Positions 12,906 through 24,092 of a stretch of 64,000 nucleotides of DNA are shown one piece after another (position 1 is the stretch's first letter; every line of letters starts with the position of its first letter). Below the pieces are notes generated by a model. It was not told the origin of the DNA and searched no databases. It saw only the letters and a list, made by a program, of their open reading frames with translations. The stretch lies in the NCBI GenBank assembly GCA_021234155.1, contig JAJEKV010000032.1, forward strand, positions 14,524,283-14,588,282. Reading direction: 5' to 3'. Position numbers and translations under genes: made by a program. Source of the stretch: Isoetes taiwanensis. Lineage: Eukaryota > Streptophyta > Lycopodiopsida > Isoetales > Isoetaceae.

Positions 12906-14590
12906 TTTGACACACCACTAATGGGATTCATGAATGATGTTATGCGGCACCCATGGCAAGAACTAAACAAGCTGCCGCGTGCACCGAGGATCGGCCCCTC
13001 CGTTGTACAGGCATTTCTTTGCGACAAAGGAAGCGGCGGGAATTGATTCAATGGTATTGAAGTCGTCCCGGAACTAATGGCTGCCGTAGCGAGATAAATT
13101 TACTTGGTGCATAGAGGTAGGCAATATCCACCACAGGTCTATACGAATCACCTCAAGGATGCGTGCACGTACTTTCTTGAGCAGGGACTCGGAGGACCTG
13201 AGAATCACGAGGTATAGCAATCGACATAATCATGAGCGAGTTTGCCAGCGAGTTAGAGGTTGTCGTAGAGGGCGTGCTTGATAAGTCATTTCAAGGATCT
13301 GAGGTTACCCTTTGGGACTTACAATCCTCGGCTAATGCATGCAAGCATCAGAGGCTTCACATTAGATGTCGGGAGCCAAGGGCTGGGTCTGTCTTCTTCT
13401 GAAAGCCTTGAGAGATCTGGACTCACCAAGCGGGGAGATATTATAGATGGATTTAATCTGGTTAGGCGGTGCATACTTTCGATCACAAACAAAATCGATC
13501 AAAGGCCCTTTACAGTATCATGGGAAGAGCCAACCAAAGGTCTATGACCGCGGCGTGGTTGAGATCACGTTATGGAGTTCCTAAGAAGGGTGTGCGGGGC
13601 CGAAGGGGACGAGAGAAACCCGCGGCCGTGTCATCGAGAAAAGGTTCCTAAGAAGAAAAGATCGAAACATCAACTCAAAAGCGATTCTTGGTGGTATGGG
13701 AAGAACATCCGTAGCGGGGCGTTAGCATTAGATCGCGGGGAGGTATCGGCGGTCCCCACCCGGAAAAGCAAGGAACAAAGCGAAGTCGGCCGCGAGGCAA
13801 TAGCTTCCTCGTCTAAGAAAGAAGAGACCCTACTCCACCATCAACATCGGGTGCATCCGATGGGGAGTGGGGCCCGACACTGAGCTCCGCGGGGAAGGCG
13901 GCGGGCAAATTGTGAAGTGCTTTCGACATCTGGCGGGCGTTGACTCAAGAAAGCAAGCGTGAGCTGTCCCAAAGCTGCATTGATCAACATTAAGCCGCGG
14001 GGAAAGGATCTATCCTCTTGGTGTTGAATTGAAATAGAGGTGGATATCTTCAAAATGCATCAAGCACACGCAAATATGACTGCGGGGTCATCGATCAAAC
14101 ATGTTGATACACTCTATGAATCATTTATTAGTAATGCGAGATGCATCCACCTTGTGCGGATGTTGTACCCTTTGATCGATCCTTTGGGCGTGCGAAGTGG
14201 AAGAAGGCCAGCGATTTGGACAATCAGAATTGCGGATTGTAAATGGCAATCACACTCTGCGGTTGCCCAAATTCTTGTCAACGAGGCGTTGGAATGGCCG
14301 TGAGAAAGGGCTCATCGAAAGATCTTATCTTTTTCTTTCGCCAAAAAGAAAAAATGTCGTGTCTTTGGCGGGGAACCTCACTCCCTCTTGAATATGTGAA
14401 GGTCGGCCGGAGAACAGCGATATCACCAAGAATACTATCCATCGGGATGTCTACTTGAACAAAATGGTGACTTAGGAATCAATGGGCATTCTATGGAAAG
14501 CCGAAGAAAGGAAAGCGTGGACTATCCCAAGATAGCGCATATTCAGTAAGTCATTTCTAATTGTGGATGCAGTCTTTTTTTTTTTCATAA
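12906..14590 (+). other. Gene-like plus-strand region of the nested insertion, unrecognised
   Basis: Plus-strand frames at 13,278-13,547, 13,572-13,883 (basic, Lys/Arg-rich: KVPKKKRSKHQLKSDSWW) and 14,040-14,303 look protein-like but change frame often and carry no motif I know. A basic KKKRSK patch could be a nuclear localisation signal. They may be exons or frameshifted pieces of one gene. Confidence 0.35.
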
Positions 14591-14597
14591 ATCCCTT

Positions 14598-15125
14598 GGC
14601 CATCAAATTGGGGGGCCAATTTGGGAGGCCTCCCATGTTTCTTTGCGGCGTCTTGGCTATGAAATTGGGGGAGCCCAATTTCGGATGCCGAGGATACTAC
14701 ATGACACATGTTAAATTGCATCCGCTTGGGTATGAAATTGGAGGCCCAATTTGGGTTATTATGTGAATATAGCATGTTAAATTGCATCCGCTTGGGTATG
14801 AAATTGGCCCAATTTGGGTTGGCCCCATGTGAATATAGCATGTTAAATTGCATCTCCTTGGCTATGAAATTGGGAATTAGGCCCAATTTGGGTTAACCCC
14901 ATGTGAATATAGCATGTCAAATTGCATCTCCTTGTCTATGAAATTTGCCCAATTTGGGTTGGCCCCATGTGAATATAGCATGTCAAATTGCATCTCCTTG
15001 TCTATGAAATTGGTGAGCCCAATTTAGGTTGGCCCCATGTGAATATAGCATGTTAAATTGCATCTCCTTGTCTATGAAATTGGTGAGCCCAATTTCTTGG
15101 TGGCCCTCATGTGCATTGCATGTTA
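14598..15125. repeat. Palindrome array 3: about eight ~72-bp units
   Basis: The unit is GAAATTGG-nn-GCCCAATTTGGGTTGGCCCC, then ATGTGAATATAGCATGT(T/C)AAATTGCATC and TCCTTG(G/T)CTAT. Copies run from about 14,656 to 15,090, with a diverged leader near 14,604. The palindrome is again the only part shared with arrays 1 and 2. Confidence 0.9.
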
Positions 15126-16926
15126 GCTTGTGCATTGCTAAATTTTGAGGATTTGTATATTTCAAATGTGCTAAGTTTACTATCTTTGTCATGCGAGGAT
15201 TGGCTCGCTATAGCGGCGGAACATTGAAGAAGCTTAGCATGCGAGACTACGATTACCGTGTACACGGATGCCGAAACTTGGAATATGTGCCTACAAGTGG
15301 CTCGGTTATTCTATGAAGACCAGCTAAAAGATGAATTGGGTGAGGCGATAGTGGTAAAGGACCGCTGAGAATGTTCACGAATAACAAGTGCCGACCTTTA
15401 AAGTCCATGCATCCAATGGATCTGCAAAGACTTTTGGCGAGAGATTATGATGACCACCACGTACATAAAGACCACCAAAAATTATCTTTGGAAGGCGTGT
15501 CATGAAAATCCGATGCGGCGAGCTGAAGAAGATTAGCCTTTGTCGGCGTGCACTCCTTAAATATCTCAAAGATGTGAAAAAGCTTCATGTTGACAACATG
15601 ACCGATTTGAGAAAATTCATCCTATATTCACGGAGAATTTGATGTTGATGTTAATAGCGGTGTAGGTGATTGGGTTGATAGCAAGGAAGCGAGAAAAGCT
15701 TAACCTTCAAAGGCTCTTATCACGAAGGTTAATGAGTATCTGCGTGGGCCGGTGGAAGAGGGATCAAAATCATTCAAATGCTACGTGTCGGTCCTCTGGG
15801 AATGTCGGTTGATGTGGTCAATACCTCTGCTTTCGGTTTGTTGGATGTGATTTGAAATATCAAGAAATGGAGCATGGAGGATTACGAAGTTCTTGGACCG
15901 GATCGGTGTTGCTACGGACCAGCAATTATATTGGATCCACGATCTTTGCTCAGTCAGATCGTTTGAGTGAATGCTTGTCGCCATGAAGACTATAGGCGGG
16001 GGTAGTCGTGTATGGGTGGGGCGTACAATGATCCTAAAAAAGAAACCCTTCCTCTCGTGTTCGCGAGCTGCGGACTCTCGTTCTTGTAATGTATGTGGCG
16101 AGAGACCAAGCGGCTGCCCCTGCAATGAATGACTGAATCTATGCTTCAGCGATGCGGACCATCCTCAAAGTATTCGAAGTTCCGCGGCACTTGAAAGAAG
16201 TGGAGGACATAGAGAGAACCTCCCGATCATGAGTCTTGGCCGCGGTAACATGATTTAAACCGGGTCTGCGTCTATTTCTTTTCAATGCCACTTATAGCGG
16301 TTGTACTTTGCTTGACATCTTGGTTGTATCGGCCTTGGGGTGACAAGAGTGTGGCGGGGGGGCGGGTGCCCTTTTGCCACATCAATTAGATTCTAGGACA
16401 TGCACATACCTTGTCAGGAAATTTATGCTTGAGGGATCACGGTGTCCTTGATTTCTTCTCGGAGGATCCTTTAGCCGTGCGGCTATGTGCGAAGGGTATA
16501 AAAGCCCTTTGCCTTTGAGAGTGATGAGAATATGCGGCTTAAACTTACTCAGATTTTTTGATCAACTTCGAAGTATCTTTGGATGAGAAGAAATCGAGAG
16601 CCCGTGCATTGCAAAAAATAGCGAGAGGTAAAAAAGAAAACAAAAGCGGCTCCAAGGCAAGTCTTTGTAGTGTCCACTCCTCCACCTCCTTGTCCATTCC
16701 CGCACAAATGGTTGCAAGAGTTGCAATCCACTCTCGGTTGTCTAAAGATTCTCTCCTGAGACCATTTGAGAAAGGTTGCGGGTTTTGGAGCAAAGGACAT
16801 GTCTTTCTTTAGAAAGAAGAAGGATAACATTAATGCTTTGGCGGGCACTACATTAGTGTGCACCCAAGATGTGATCGAGGGTAGCTCGAAGTTCTGTGAC
16901 TACTCCTCAAGGATGGAGAACCTACG
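15126..16926 (+). other. Gene-like plus-strand region of the nested insertion, unrecognised
   Basis: Plus-strand pieces such as GGTLKKLSMRDYDYRVHGCRNLEYVP (15,205-15,290, broken into shorter blocks by me only for reading), SMHPMDLQRLLARDYDDHHVHKD near 15,400 and GVATDQQLYWIHDLC near 15,905 look like real protein. No family is recognised. A CNVCGERPSGCPC-like cysteine cluster lies near 16,090. Frames shift repeatedly. Confidence 0.35.
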
Positions 16927-17238
16927 TTGTCTTGGAGACACAAGAAGCTCAACACAATGGACCCGCTACCATCGAGCAAAGAAAAGGATGTCGAAAAGGA
17001 GAAGGAAGTTGAGAAGGAGGGCGAGGAAGTTGAGAAGGAGGGCGAGGAAAATGAGAAGGAGGATGATGTTGAAATGGAAATTGAGAAGGATGCTCGGCCT
17101 TCGCTAACCAGCTTGAAGAATTCCACGCTCGGATGGAACTCCTTAAGCAAGCGGACAGGCGGGGGAGAAAGCGAAGGCTGCTCACACAACAACGTCGGTG
17201 AAGGGTGGACCCTTGAGCACAAGGGTATGTTTTGCTAG
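16927..17238 (+). pseudogene. Acidic KE-repeat ORF, unrecognised
   Basis: A plus-strand frame encodes a repeating acidic/lysine segment (DVEKEKEVEKEGEEVEKEGEE) near 17,000-17,085, built on a 24-bp tandem DNA repeat (GAGAAGGAGGGCGAGGAAGTT-like). A second frame just after it reads QLEEFHARMELLKQADRRGR, a likely coiled coil. Together these suggest the charged, helical C-terminal part of the unknown plus-strand gene. The function is unknown. Confidence 0.35.
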
Positions 17239-17244
17239 CCGGGG

Positions 17245-17480
17245 GTGCAAATTGGGGGGCGCCCAATTTAGCATCTCGACACTCTGTGTATATGTGTTTA
17301 GAGTGAGCAGGGGGTGCAAATTGGGCCCAATTTAGCACCTTATTTCTCACTATATAGGTTTTATAATGAAATTGAGTGAAAAAACTTATGTACATTGACC
17401 AAGAAAATAAATACATGTGAAAATTTCCCTGCACTAGAAGAGTTCCCTCATAGAAATTGGTGAGCCCAATTTGAACCTTA
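17245..17480. repeat. Palindrome group 4, isolated copies
   Basis: GCAAATTGG...CCCAATTTAGCA(C/T)C occurs at about 17,248 and 17,315, and GAAATTGGTGAGCCCAATTT at about 17,454. Further copies lie at about 18,449 (GAAATTGGGCGCCCGCCC) and 18,518. Confidence 0.8.
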
Positions 17481-19468
17481 AGGCTATCGGTCGCGGCAGT
17501 TGAACATGAAGTCAAGTGGGCGCCTTACAAATTACAAAAGCAAGAGTATTACGACAATCCGATTACAACAACATGACTATCACATTACAACAATCGATCT
17601 AGGGGGACTCTTACGAGTCATTTTCAGTGACCACCCGGAGATCTTTTCTATCATGTACATTTGATGCTCTCTATTCCATATCGGATGGATGATAACATCG
17701 AAGGGATCGGGATAATGGCGAGGATTGAGACTCACGGTGGTCATCAATCTTCCATGGCTATTTCTGCATTTCGGCTGACCTTTGCTTGAAGTTTTAAGTG
17801 ATTCATCTTGCGTAATGGAATCGCGCCGGGACCAACAGGGAGACCACATGGTTAGACTAAGGCCAAATTTGTTGGCCAACATTGGTTTGATATATATTTA
17901 TACCAACCAAAATTATTGTTGGTATTATACACAATAATTATTGGATATACTTACCGGTCGTATGTGCCCAATAATGTTACTCTGATTGCTTCATCAATAA
18001 TTACTTGGCTATAAGTATTGCGCATTGATTGCATAGCCTGACCCTTTGCAATGTCTGCCAGCCCCTGCTAGAGTTCTTGAGAGGTCCCAATTGCCTCCAC
18101 CTCGAGCATTTGGACACCCTCACTTGCCTCATGACTTTTCGGCGACCTTCATGCATGCATTATCAAAGGGATCACCCTTGATACACGGCTGCATGGTATA
18201 GCTCTTGGTCGTAGAAAGACTCCCCGGGCAGTACCATGTTACTATCCATATTGTTTGGGTTCGGGGCGGCGGCTTATGAGATTGACAAAATCACCAATAA
18301 TTACAATCTATGAGATGTATTTCATAAGTTCATAAAATTTATATCTGAAATGTATTTATAGGTAGCATCCACACTTGGTGCATAGTTTTCAAGTTGGATT
18401 AATTATATTTGTGACGATCTGTATTTGTATTTTTTCTCGCAAGTCTAACGAAATTGGGCGCCCGCCCTATTTCCTTTGGAGGCTAGTATTAAACTTTGTT
18501 GGGGGCGACTATGAGGGCAAATTAGGGGCCCAATTTCCTAAAATAAATTGGTGTCTAGGGATTGTGGCCTATGCTCCATCATAAAATAGATAGAACCGGT
18601 TCCATTCATTAAGAAATGCATTACATAGATGTCATACACATATTATAAAACCAAATAAAACAACATGCCTCGACATAGGTAGTTCGACAAAAGCAGAATA
18701 CAAAGTAGAAAATATCGGGGTGCGGTTTTTGGTCAATGGCTAGTTAGACTTGAATAAGATCACCACGATCGAACTCATCAATGTAATTTACGCTATCTGA
18801 GGTCCAGCCATTCATCCAATTCAAGGATCGGTGAGGAGTGTTGACAATGAGTTTGGTTACCAAATCTTCCATTTGCCTTTTCTCCTTTTTATAAAGCTTC
18901 TTAAATAATGGTGCGAATGAGTTGTGTAGCCAAACATCCTCTAATTTGAGTAGCCTCTTGGGGCCTCTCCCACGTAGACAAGTCGTTTCAATGATATCGG
19001 GGAAGCTTCCAACTCCACCCTAGTGAGTTGATAATTGTTGTCCTTTAACAACCCATCCCCACGGAGGAGCTTCATGACACCTTGCCCGATTTCGTTTCTT
19101 CCATTCGATTTATCTCATTACGCACCTCAACACGCAATTGATTGGCGTGGGCTAAGATCGCTCAGCGATATGGGATTTGCATTTAGGTCATTGTGAATCC
19201 ATCCGAAGCCTCGTTTCAACCATTCTCCTTTGCCGTTATGAATCTATCTTTGCAGTTTGATTTGCAAAACAAAGCCTCACTAGCAACACCTCACACACGG
19301 GGGGCGCTTTTTCCTTGCCAGCGAGTTGGGCGGGCTTGTCCTTGGCTTAATAGAAAAAGCTTACGCCATATCACCTACAGCCGTTTTCGAAAAATTCCGT
19401 CCTTCTATTTAAAAACCATCATATTTTAGAAATTTGACTCAATTTGGAGGCGTATGGACTCGGGGAAA
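17481..19468. other. Right interior of the nested insertion
   Basis: Contains a minus-strand open frame at 17,580-17,882 (100 aa, no domain recognised) and otherwise AT-rich sequence with palindrome copies near 18,449 and 18,518. From 18,700 to 19,468 short minus-strand frames are present without recognisable content. Confidence 0.35.
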
Positions 19469-19494
19469 GTCCATAAATAATGAAAGCGATGCTT
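19469..19494 (-). repeat. Right terminal inverted repeat of the nested insertion
   Basis: Read inward on the minus strand: AAGCATCGC, then TTTCATTATTTATGGAC. TTTCATTA and TATGGAC are identical to the left end. Similarity stops after about 25 bases. Confidence 0.8.
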
Positions 19495-19499
19495 GTATA
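19495..19499. repeat. Target-site duplication of the 12.3-kb insertion, right (GTATA)
   Basis: Second copy of GTATA, directly outside the right terminus of the inner insertion. Confidence 0.9.
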
Positions 19500-20260
19500 G
19501 GTGCTCAGAAAGGAACACACTTGCTCTTATAAATCCAAGCTCGAGCAATTCACGAAAACGTTTCTTGAGCTCAATCAAATGCGGGGGTGCTCATTCTATA
19601 TAGCCTTCTTGGTGAAGCCGCATCAGGAGCCAATGTGATCTCACATTCCACACCCTATAAGGTGGCGGTTGCCGGATTTCATCAGGAAATACATCCTTGA
19701 ACTCACGAAATAAGCCTTGCTATCTGCTTGGGCAACTGATTTCCCTTTGGGTCACTTCCATCACCTTGCGGCTCAAGCGATTCCATCCTCAAGATGTAAT
19801 CCACCTTATTCCTTTCTATACTCTTCCTTAATTTTGCTTCAAAGAAATACCTTTGCATAGGAGAATCTAGCTTCTTACCTTTCAATATCAACTTCTTGAA
19901 TTGGGTGCCGTCATGGTGACTTCATTCCGGTCGCAATCAATCATGGCTTTGGTTTGGCTTCAAAATTCCATCCCCACTATCGGATCATATCTTCCGATGT
20001 CCATGACTTACGCTCCCATCGGCCCCTTAGCCCCACTAAGGTCTATGTCAAAGGTGATCCTCCTCCCTTAGTGTGCGAATGGCTTGTTTTGCCATAGCTC
20101 TTGGCCTTGGCTTAGACTTCAATACCTTGTTCTTCATTAGAGCGACCAATCTAGGAGATGCAAAATTATGAGAGCTACCGTATCTATGAGGACTACATAA
20201 GGATTACTATCTATGATCCGTCGCGGCGATGACAGGTTGACTGATTCTCTATATCACCTG
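19500..20260 (-). pseudogene. Aspartic protease and N-terminal reverse transcriptase (gypsy pol, 5' part)
   Basis: The minus strand shows a protease-like VLIDT near 20,190, then a DIGRYDPIVGMEF segment equivalent to the conserved D-x-I-x-G-M-(D/E)-W/F block of retropepsin regions. RT approach sequence follows: FKDVFPDEI and IELKKRFRELLELGFIRAS, ending in a GAPI-equivalent exactly at the insertion edge. A 62-aa open stretch at 19,703-19,891 is the longest intact piece. Frameshifts are frequent. When joined to 7,153 the RT reads through, so both halves belong to one element. Confidence 0.82.
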
Positions 20261-21200
20261 TGTCAATGTTTGCACATATGTGGCACTCACCATCTATGAA
20301 GTCTGGCCCTCCTGGCGGTGCGTCGTCCTCGTCCACTACGTTGGGGAGTCCCAATCCAAGAGTTACGCCAAGGCTTTGCATGGCCGAATGGACAATCATG
20401 TGTTCGGTGCCGCTGGAAGCACCTGAAACATAGCTTTTTCTCAATGCATTCTGTCTCTTTTCCTTGGCCGGTGTCTAGGGAGGCAGCTTAAAGCTGCCCC
20501 ACGATGCATACGGCGTGGCTTCTACGGTCCCCAAAGCTTTGCTCGACCCTTACCCCCTTGCTGCGACTCCCACGATGGTGTATTTGCTTTGATTGCTTAC
20601 CACGATATTGTCCACGATACGCCCTGAACTCTTACCCACTGAAGGTTGATTGCTTCTCTCTTTGGAGTTCTTTGGTGCCTCTTCTAAACTTATAGCTTTA
20701 TCTTGGCTGTGCAAGCTGACTTGGGTTGATTGCTCTAACAAGCCTCTTGATATTGCTGTTCAACCCCTCAATGTAAGTATCCACGGCTTGCCTCTCTGAG
20801 ACTCGAGGAACATGCAGCTGAGCCTCATAAATTCTTGGTATACTTAGCCAGCGATAAGCTACCACGATTCAACTTTGTAAAGCTGCTTTGAAATGTCTAC
20901 TAGTATGAGACCTTGGCACATAGTGCTTGCGGAAAGCCTTCTTTGAAGGTCTTAAAACTGCAATTGTTCCTCTTGACTTGTTGGATTTAGCATATCCCTT
21001 CCACGGATCCTTGCGGTCCAATAAGGTTATTTGTAGCAACTTTCTCTATGTCCTTGTCTTTCATACAAGTATGAGTTGCCAAATTCTTATCAAGCCATGC
21101 TTCAGCCTCCATGCGATCTATCTTTTTCGACGAACTGGCGAGCTTCCTTGTCTTCCATACATTGCTCATAGCACTATCCACCTTTTTCGATAGTCCTCTG
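20261..21200 (-). pseudogene. Gag capsid core and zinc knuckle (gypsy gag)
   Basis: The minus strand carries a capsid-like region: RMEAEAWLDK, a segment with CMKDKDIEKVATNNLIGPA, FRKHYVPRS, LSIPRIYEAQ, then SERQAVDTYIEGLN. This matches the retrotransposon Gag pattern (WL near the start, F-x-x-x-YVP, then a KY/FxxL-like helix). Near 20,400-20,440 an incomplete knuckle CFRCFQRHRTHDC has the C-x2-C...H...C layout but is one residue short between the second Cys and the His, probably through an indel. It lies directly upstream of the protease. Gag would form the virus-like particle. Confidence 0.75.
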
Positions 21201-23500
21201 TCTTTCTTGCTCTTTTCCTTGCTTTAGGTGTGCTTGGTATTTGTCGAACCCGGTATCCTCTTTGGAAGAGCTATCGATGGAATTTTGGAGCTAGATGATG
21301 ATGGACTCTGGTTCTCCTCTTCCTTCTCCTATCCTGGCGTTCCCCTGGTTGCCCTCCCCTTCTGGCGAGGGACCGTCACCCACAGGAAAACAAGGTGGAG
21401 GTGGAGGACCATCTTCTGTGCATTCATGAGAGGTGTCGCCCGAGTTGATGAGGTGTTGCATCGGTTCCTCATACGCACCAACCTTGCGTTGGCCGCCTCG
21501 GTGACATATCCTGCTCAAAGTCTTCTGTTCTCGCCAAACAAGTTCCTTGGTACCCAATTTCGTGGTGGTGCTGATCTTGAGATCCTGCACTTGAGTTCCT
21601 TCTTTGCAAGGATTGATCATCAATACATTTTATTTGGGTTAGATGTTGATCAATTTTACTTGCAATTGAATTATCTTTAGTTATAAGAAATCATACAAAG
21701 CCTTACATTGACAAAGCGGTTAATAGTCATTAATACATAAGGATTACATGATAAGGTAGATATATCTTAGCACAATGGGTACAGGAAACATTTAGCACAA
21801 AACTTAAGAAAATTTAACAACTATTCAATGGCCTCGAAAGCTGAAGAAGTTCTTGACATCCCTGAATCGGAGGCCTTTGCGAGGGGTTGCGCATAAAGAT
21901 GTTCCTCGTCGATCTTCCTTCAAGTGCTCGGGCCATCTCGGTTCGGGAGTTAAGTCTTTATTCTTTGCTACCACTTGAAAGTGTTGCATCCCTAAGGTGC
22001 CCTCTCGCATAAAAGTCGAGGAGGCAATGGGCCTTGGCCTGCCCTGTTGAAAAGAATGATGTGATCGGCATGGGGTATATCTTGAGTCTTTGCCGCCGAA
22101 AGTGCTATGAGAAGTGCCGCAGTTCTTCCCCCTTGGGCTGAACTCCTTGTGGAAGACTATCATTTGCCCTTGGTGAGGGGCTGGAAGATAGTAGCGAAGT
22201 CGCGTGCCCTTCCCTCGCCTCGCGATCCGGTGCCCTTCCTTTGAGCTGCTTTGCGGTAGGCATCCCGCCATAAGGTCTTCATGATCCCTCCACATCTTTG
22301 GTTGCGTTGTCCAAGTTGATCTTTGCTGGACCCTTCTCTCATGCTCTGGCTCGGGCGGTGCGGCTTGAGCTTGGGCCCTTCCACTGGTTTGTAGAGTGTG
22401 CTCTGTATCTGCTGGAACTCCTCCTGCGAGATGATAGGTTCTGTTTGTCGATAGATCTCCCTTATCTGGCGATAGGCTGCTATATCGACATTGTCTCCCC
22501 GGCATAAGAGTGTCTCTCATGACTCCTTGGGATCTCTGGTATGAGTAGTCGATGAGGTGCATTGCTCTTCGGTGTGCTATCATGCCCAAGAGCTCGTCGA
22601 TTCGAAGACCATTCTGGCAATAGGACAAGTTGAGGATGTCATTTGCAAAATGTACTCCTCCCGTCGATGACTATCGGTGCATTTTGTGATCTTGCTTTGG
22701 TGGGTCGGTAATTTGTTCTCATGTCGTCGTCGTGCCTCGGCGTACCTCTTCATTCTTGTTGCCTCCCTGCTCTCCCATTGCGGGTTCGCTCCCCTAGCTG
22801 CTCGTAGTCTTCATGGATGCGAGAGATGGTGCCCCGGCGTCGTGCCCATATTATTCGTAGGCGGAGGATTCTATATTCGGGATTTGATCACGGGCTCTCT
22901 GGGTATCAAGTGGGCTAAGTCTAAAGGGCTGAGCAGGAGGGTTCCCCTACTTTGTTGATTGACTTATAGTGCATGAAGAGGGCAAAGGGCATGCAGCTGA
23001 AAGGTACCTATGCCTATTATGTCTGCGAGGTCATGTAATCGGGCATGGTCCTAGTCCTATCCCATATTTGCTTCTTGCCTTTGGATCCTGCCAACTCTCG
23101 ACCTAAGGCTTGGGTAAGTGTCTCAAGGAAACCCAATTCCCTCCCCTAGGAGGCGATCTAACTTCCCAAGAAGGCGGGGACCTGGCTGGTCATATTGGCA
23201 TAATAATGTATGCGTGTAGTAGGGTGTTCTAGTCAAAGTTGCGTGAAGATCAAACAAGTGATCAAACCAGAGAGAAGGCTTGATCTCTTGGAAGGCGATG
23301 GATATGGTTGGCGACATTGTACCATCTCTCAAAGTTCTTTGGCGCCATTGCGCTTGAGGAAAGGGTGTAGAAAATGGCTTGCAAAGATCGGTGGAGGATC
23401 AGAAAATCGCCTAAAGAAATTTTGGGAGCGATTACGTAGGAAGAAAAATGGCAAATGGGGCCTATTTTTATAGACTATGGGTGACCTCGGGGGTTCGTGC
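21201..23500 (-). other. Extra sequence between 5' leader ORF and gag; unrecognised broken ORF
   Basis: The longest open frame is 21,825-22,628 (267 aa, minus), rich in Arg, Gln, Ser and His and without a domain I recognise. Upstream, near 23,150-23,330, another minus frame reads WFDHLFDLHATLTRTPYYTHTLLCQYDQPGPRLLGKLDRLLGEG, which looks like folded protein but is not assigned. Such extra ORFs occur in long plant gypsy elements. It could equally be captured host sequence. Whether the pieces form one protein is unclear because frames change repeatedly. Confidence 0.4.
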
Positions 23501-23559
23501 AAAAGGTACCTACCTAAGGCGACCTTGGTTCTATGGCTCACGGGTGTCCAAATGAACTA

Positions 23560-23960
23560 CCATGAAGTGCAAACTTAAGCAAAACAAGGCAAGAAACACT
23601 ACATGGCGGTTGGTTGGATCAAATTTGGCTAATTTGGCTCAAAGATGGGCTGACCGGGTGAATCAGCGGATGGCCTCGCGTCGCGGGCCATAAGCAGCGT
23701 TTGGCGGTCTCACCCGGTTGGCTGTTTTTGGGCCAATTTTTGGTCAATTTAGGGAATTTGAAGATGCTAATATGGCTAATTGGGCCAATTCTAACCTAAC
23801 TAGCAATTTATTTTGAGCAAAACTGACATCTAGAAGCTTGATTTTGGGCCCAGTCGGGTGAATCCGTGAAAGCAGCGCTGCGTCGAGGGAACATGAGAGG
23901 CCCTAAGCGCGGTCTCACCGGTTGGCCCGATTTTCAACATTTTAGATGATTTTTTGCCAA
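23560..23960. repeat. Two-copy ~220-bp direct repeat (GGTGAATC...CTCACCGGTTGG)
   Basis: Two segments starting near 23,650 and 23,868 share GGGTGAATC(A/C), a GCG-rich centre with GGCC(A/C)TAAGC, and GGTCTCACC(C)GGTTGGC(T/C). They sit in AT-rich sequence with repeated TTTGGCTAATTTGG-like words. No coding sequence is seen. Confidence 0.55.
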
Positions 23961-24092
23961 AATTTTGTTGTAGTCATGATTTCTAGGGTGTTTCTAGACA
24001 TGCTATGAAGAATTCTACCACAATTGGGTTCTATTTCCTATATTTCAAGCATACAACATTTTTCTAATTATAGAGGGAAAATAACTTTTATA

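Larger units (their letters stand above)
7154..19494. mobile_element. 12,341-bp nested insertion of unassigned class
   Basis: Its ends are fixed by exact restoration of the gypsy RT frame and by GTATA duplications. It has ~25-bp imperfect terminal inverted repeats, no LTR, no CACTA terminus and no poly-A. A five-base duplication with TIRs does not fit hAT (8), Mutator (9-11), CACTA (3) or PIF/Harbinger (3). No transposase, integrase or helicase motif was recognised inside. Internal content: minus-strand gene-like pieces at 7.2-9.8 kb, plus-strand gene-like pieces at 13.0-17.2 kb, and four groups of repeats that share one palindrome. It may be a non-autonomous element or one whose protein family I do not recognise. 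Confidence 0.88.

Noticed and set aside
14598-15125. CRISPR-like regular array
   Set aside because: The whole ~72-bp unit is repeated, not a short repeat with unique spacers, and the context is a plant transposon.
7154-19494. CACTA, MULE or LTR element as identity of the nested insertion
   Set aside because: Termini lack CACTA and TG/CA, the duplication is five bases, and no long terminal repeats or matching transposase are seen.
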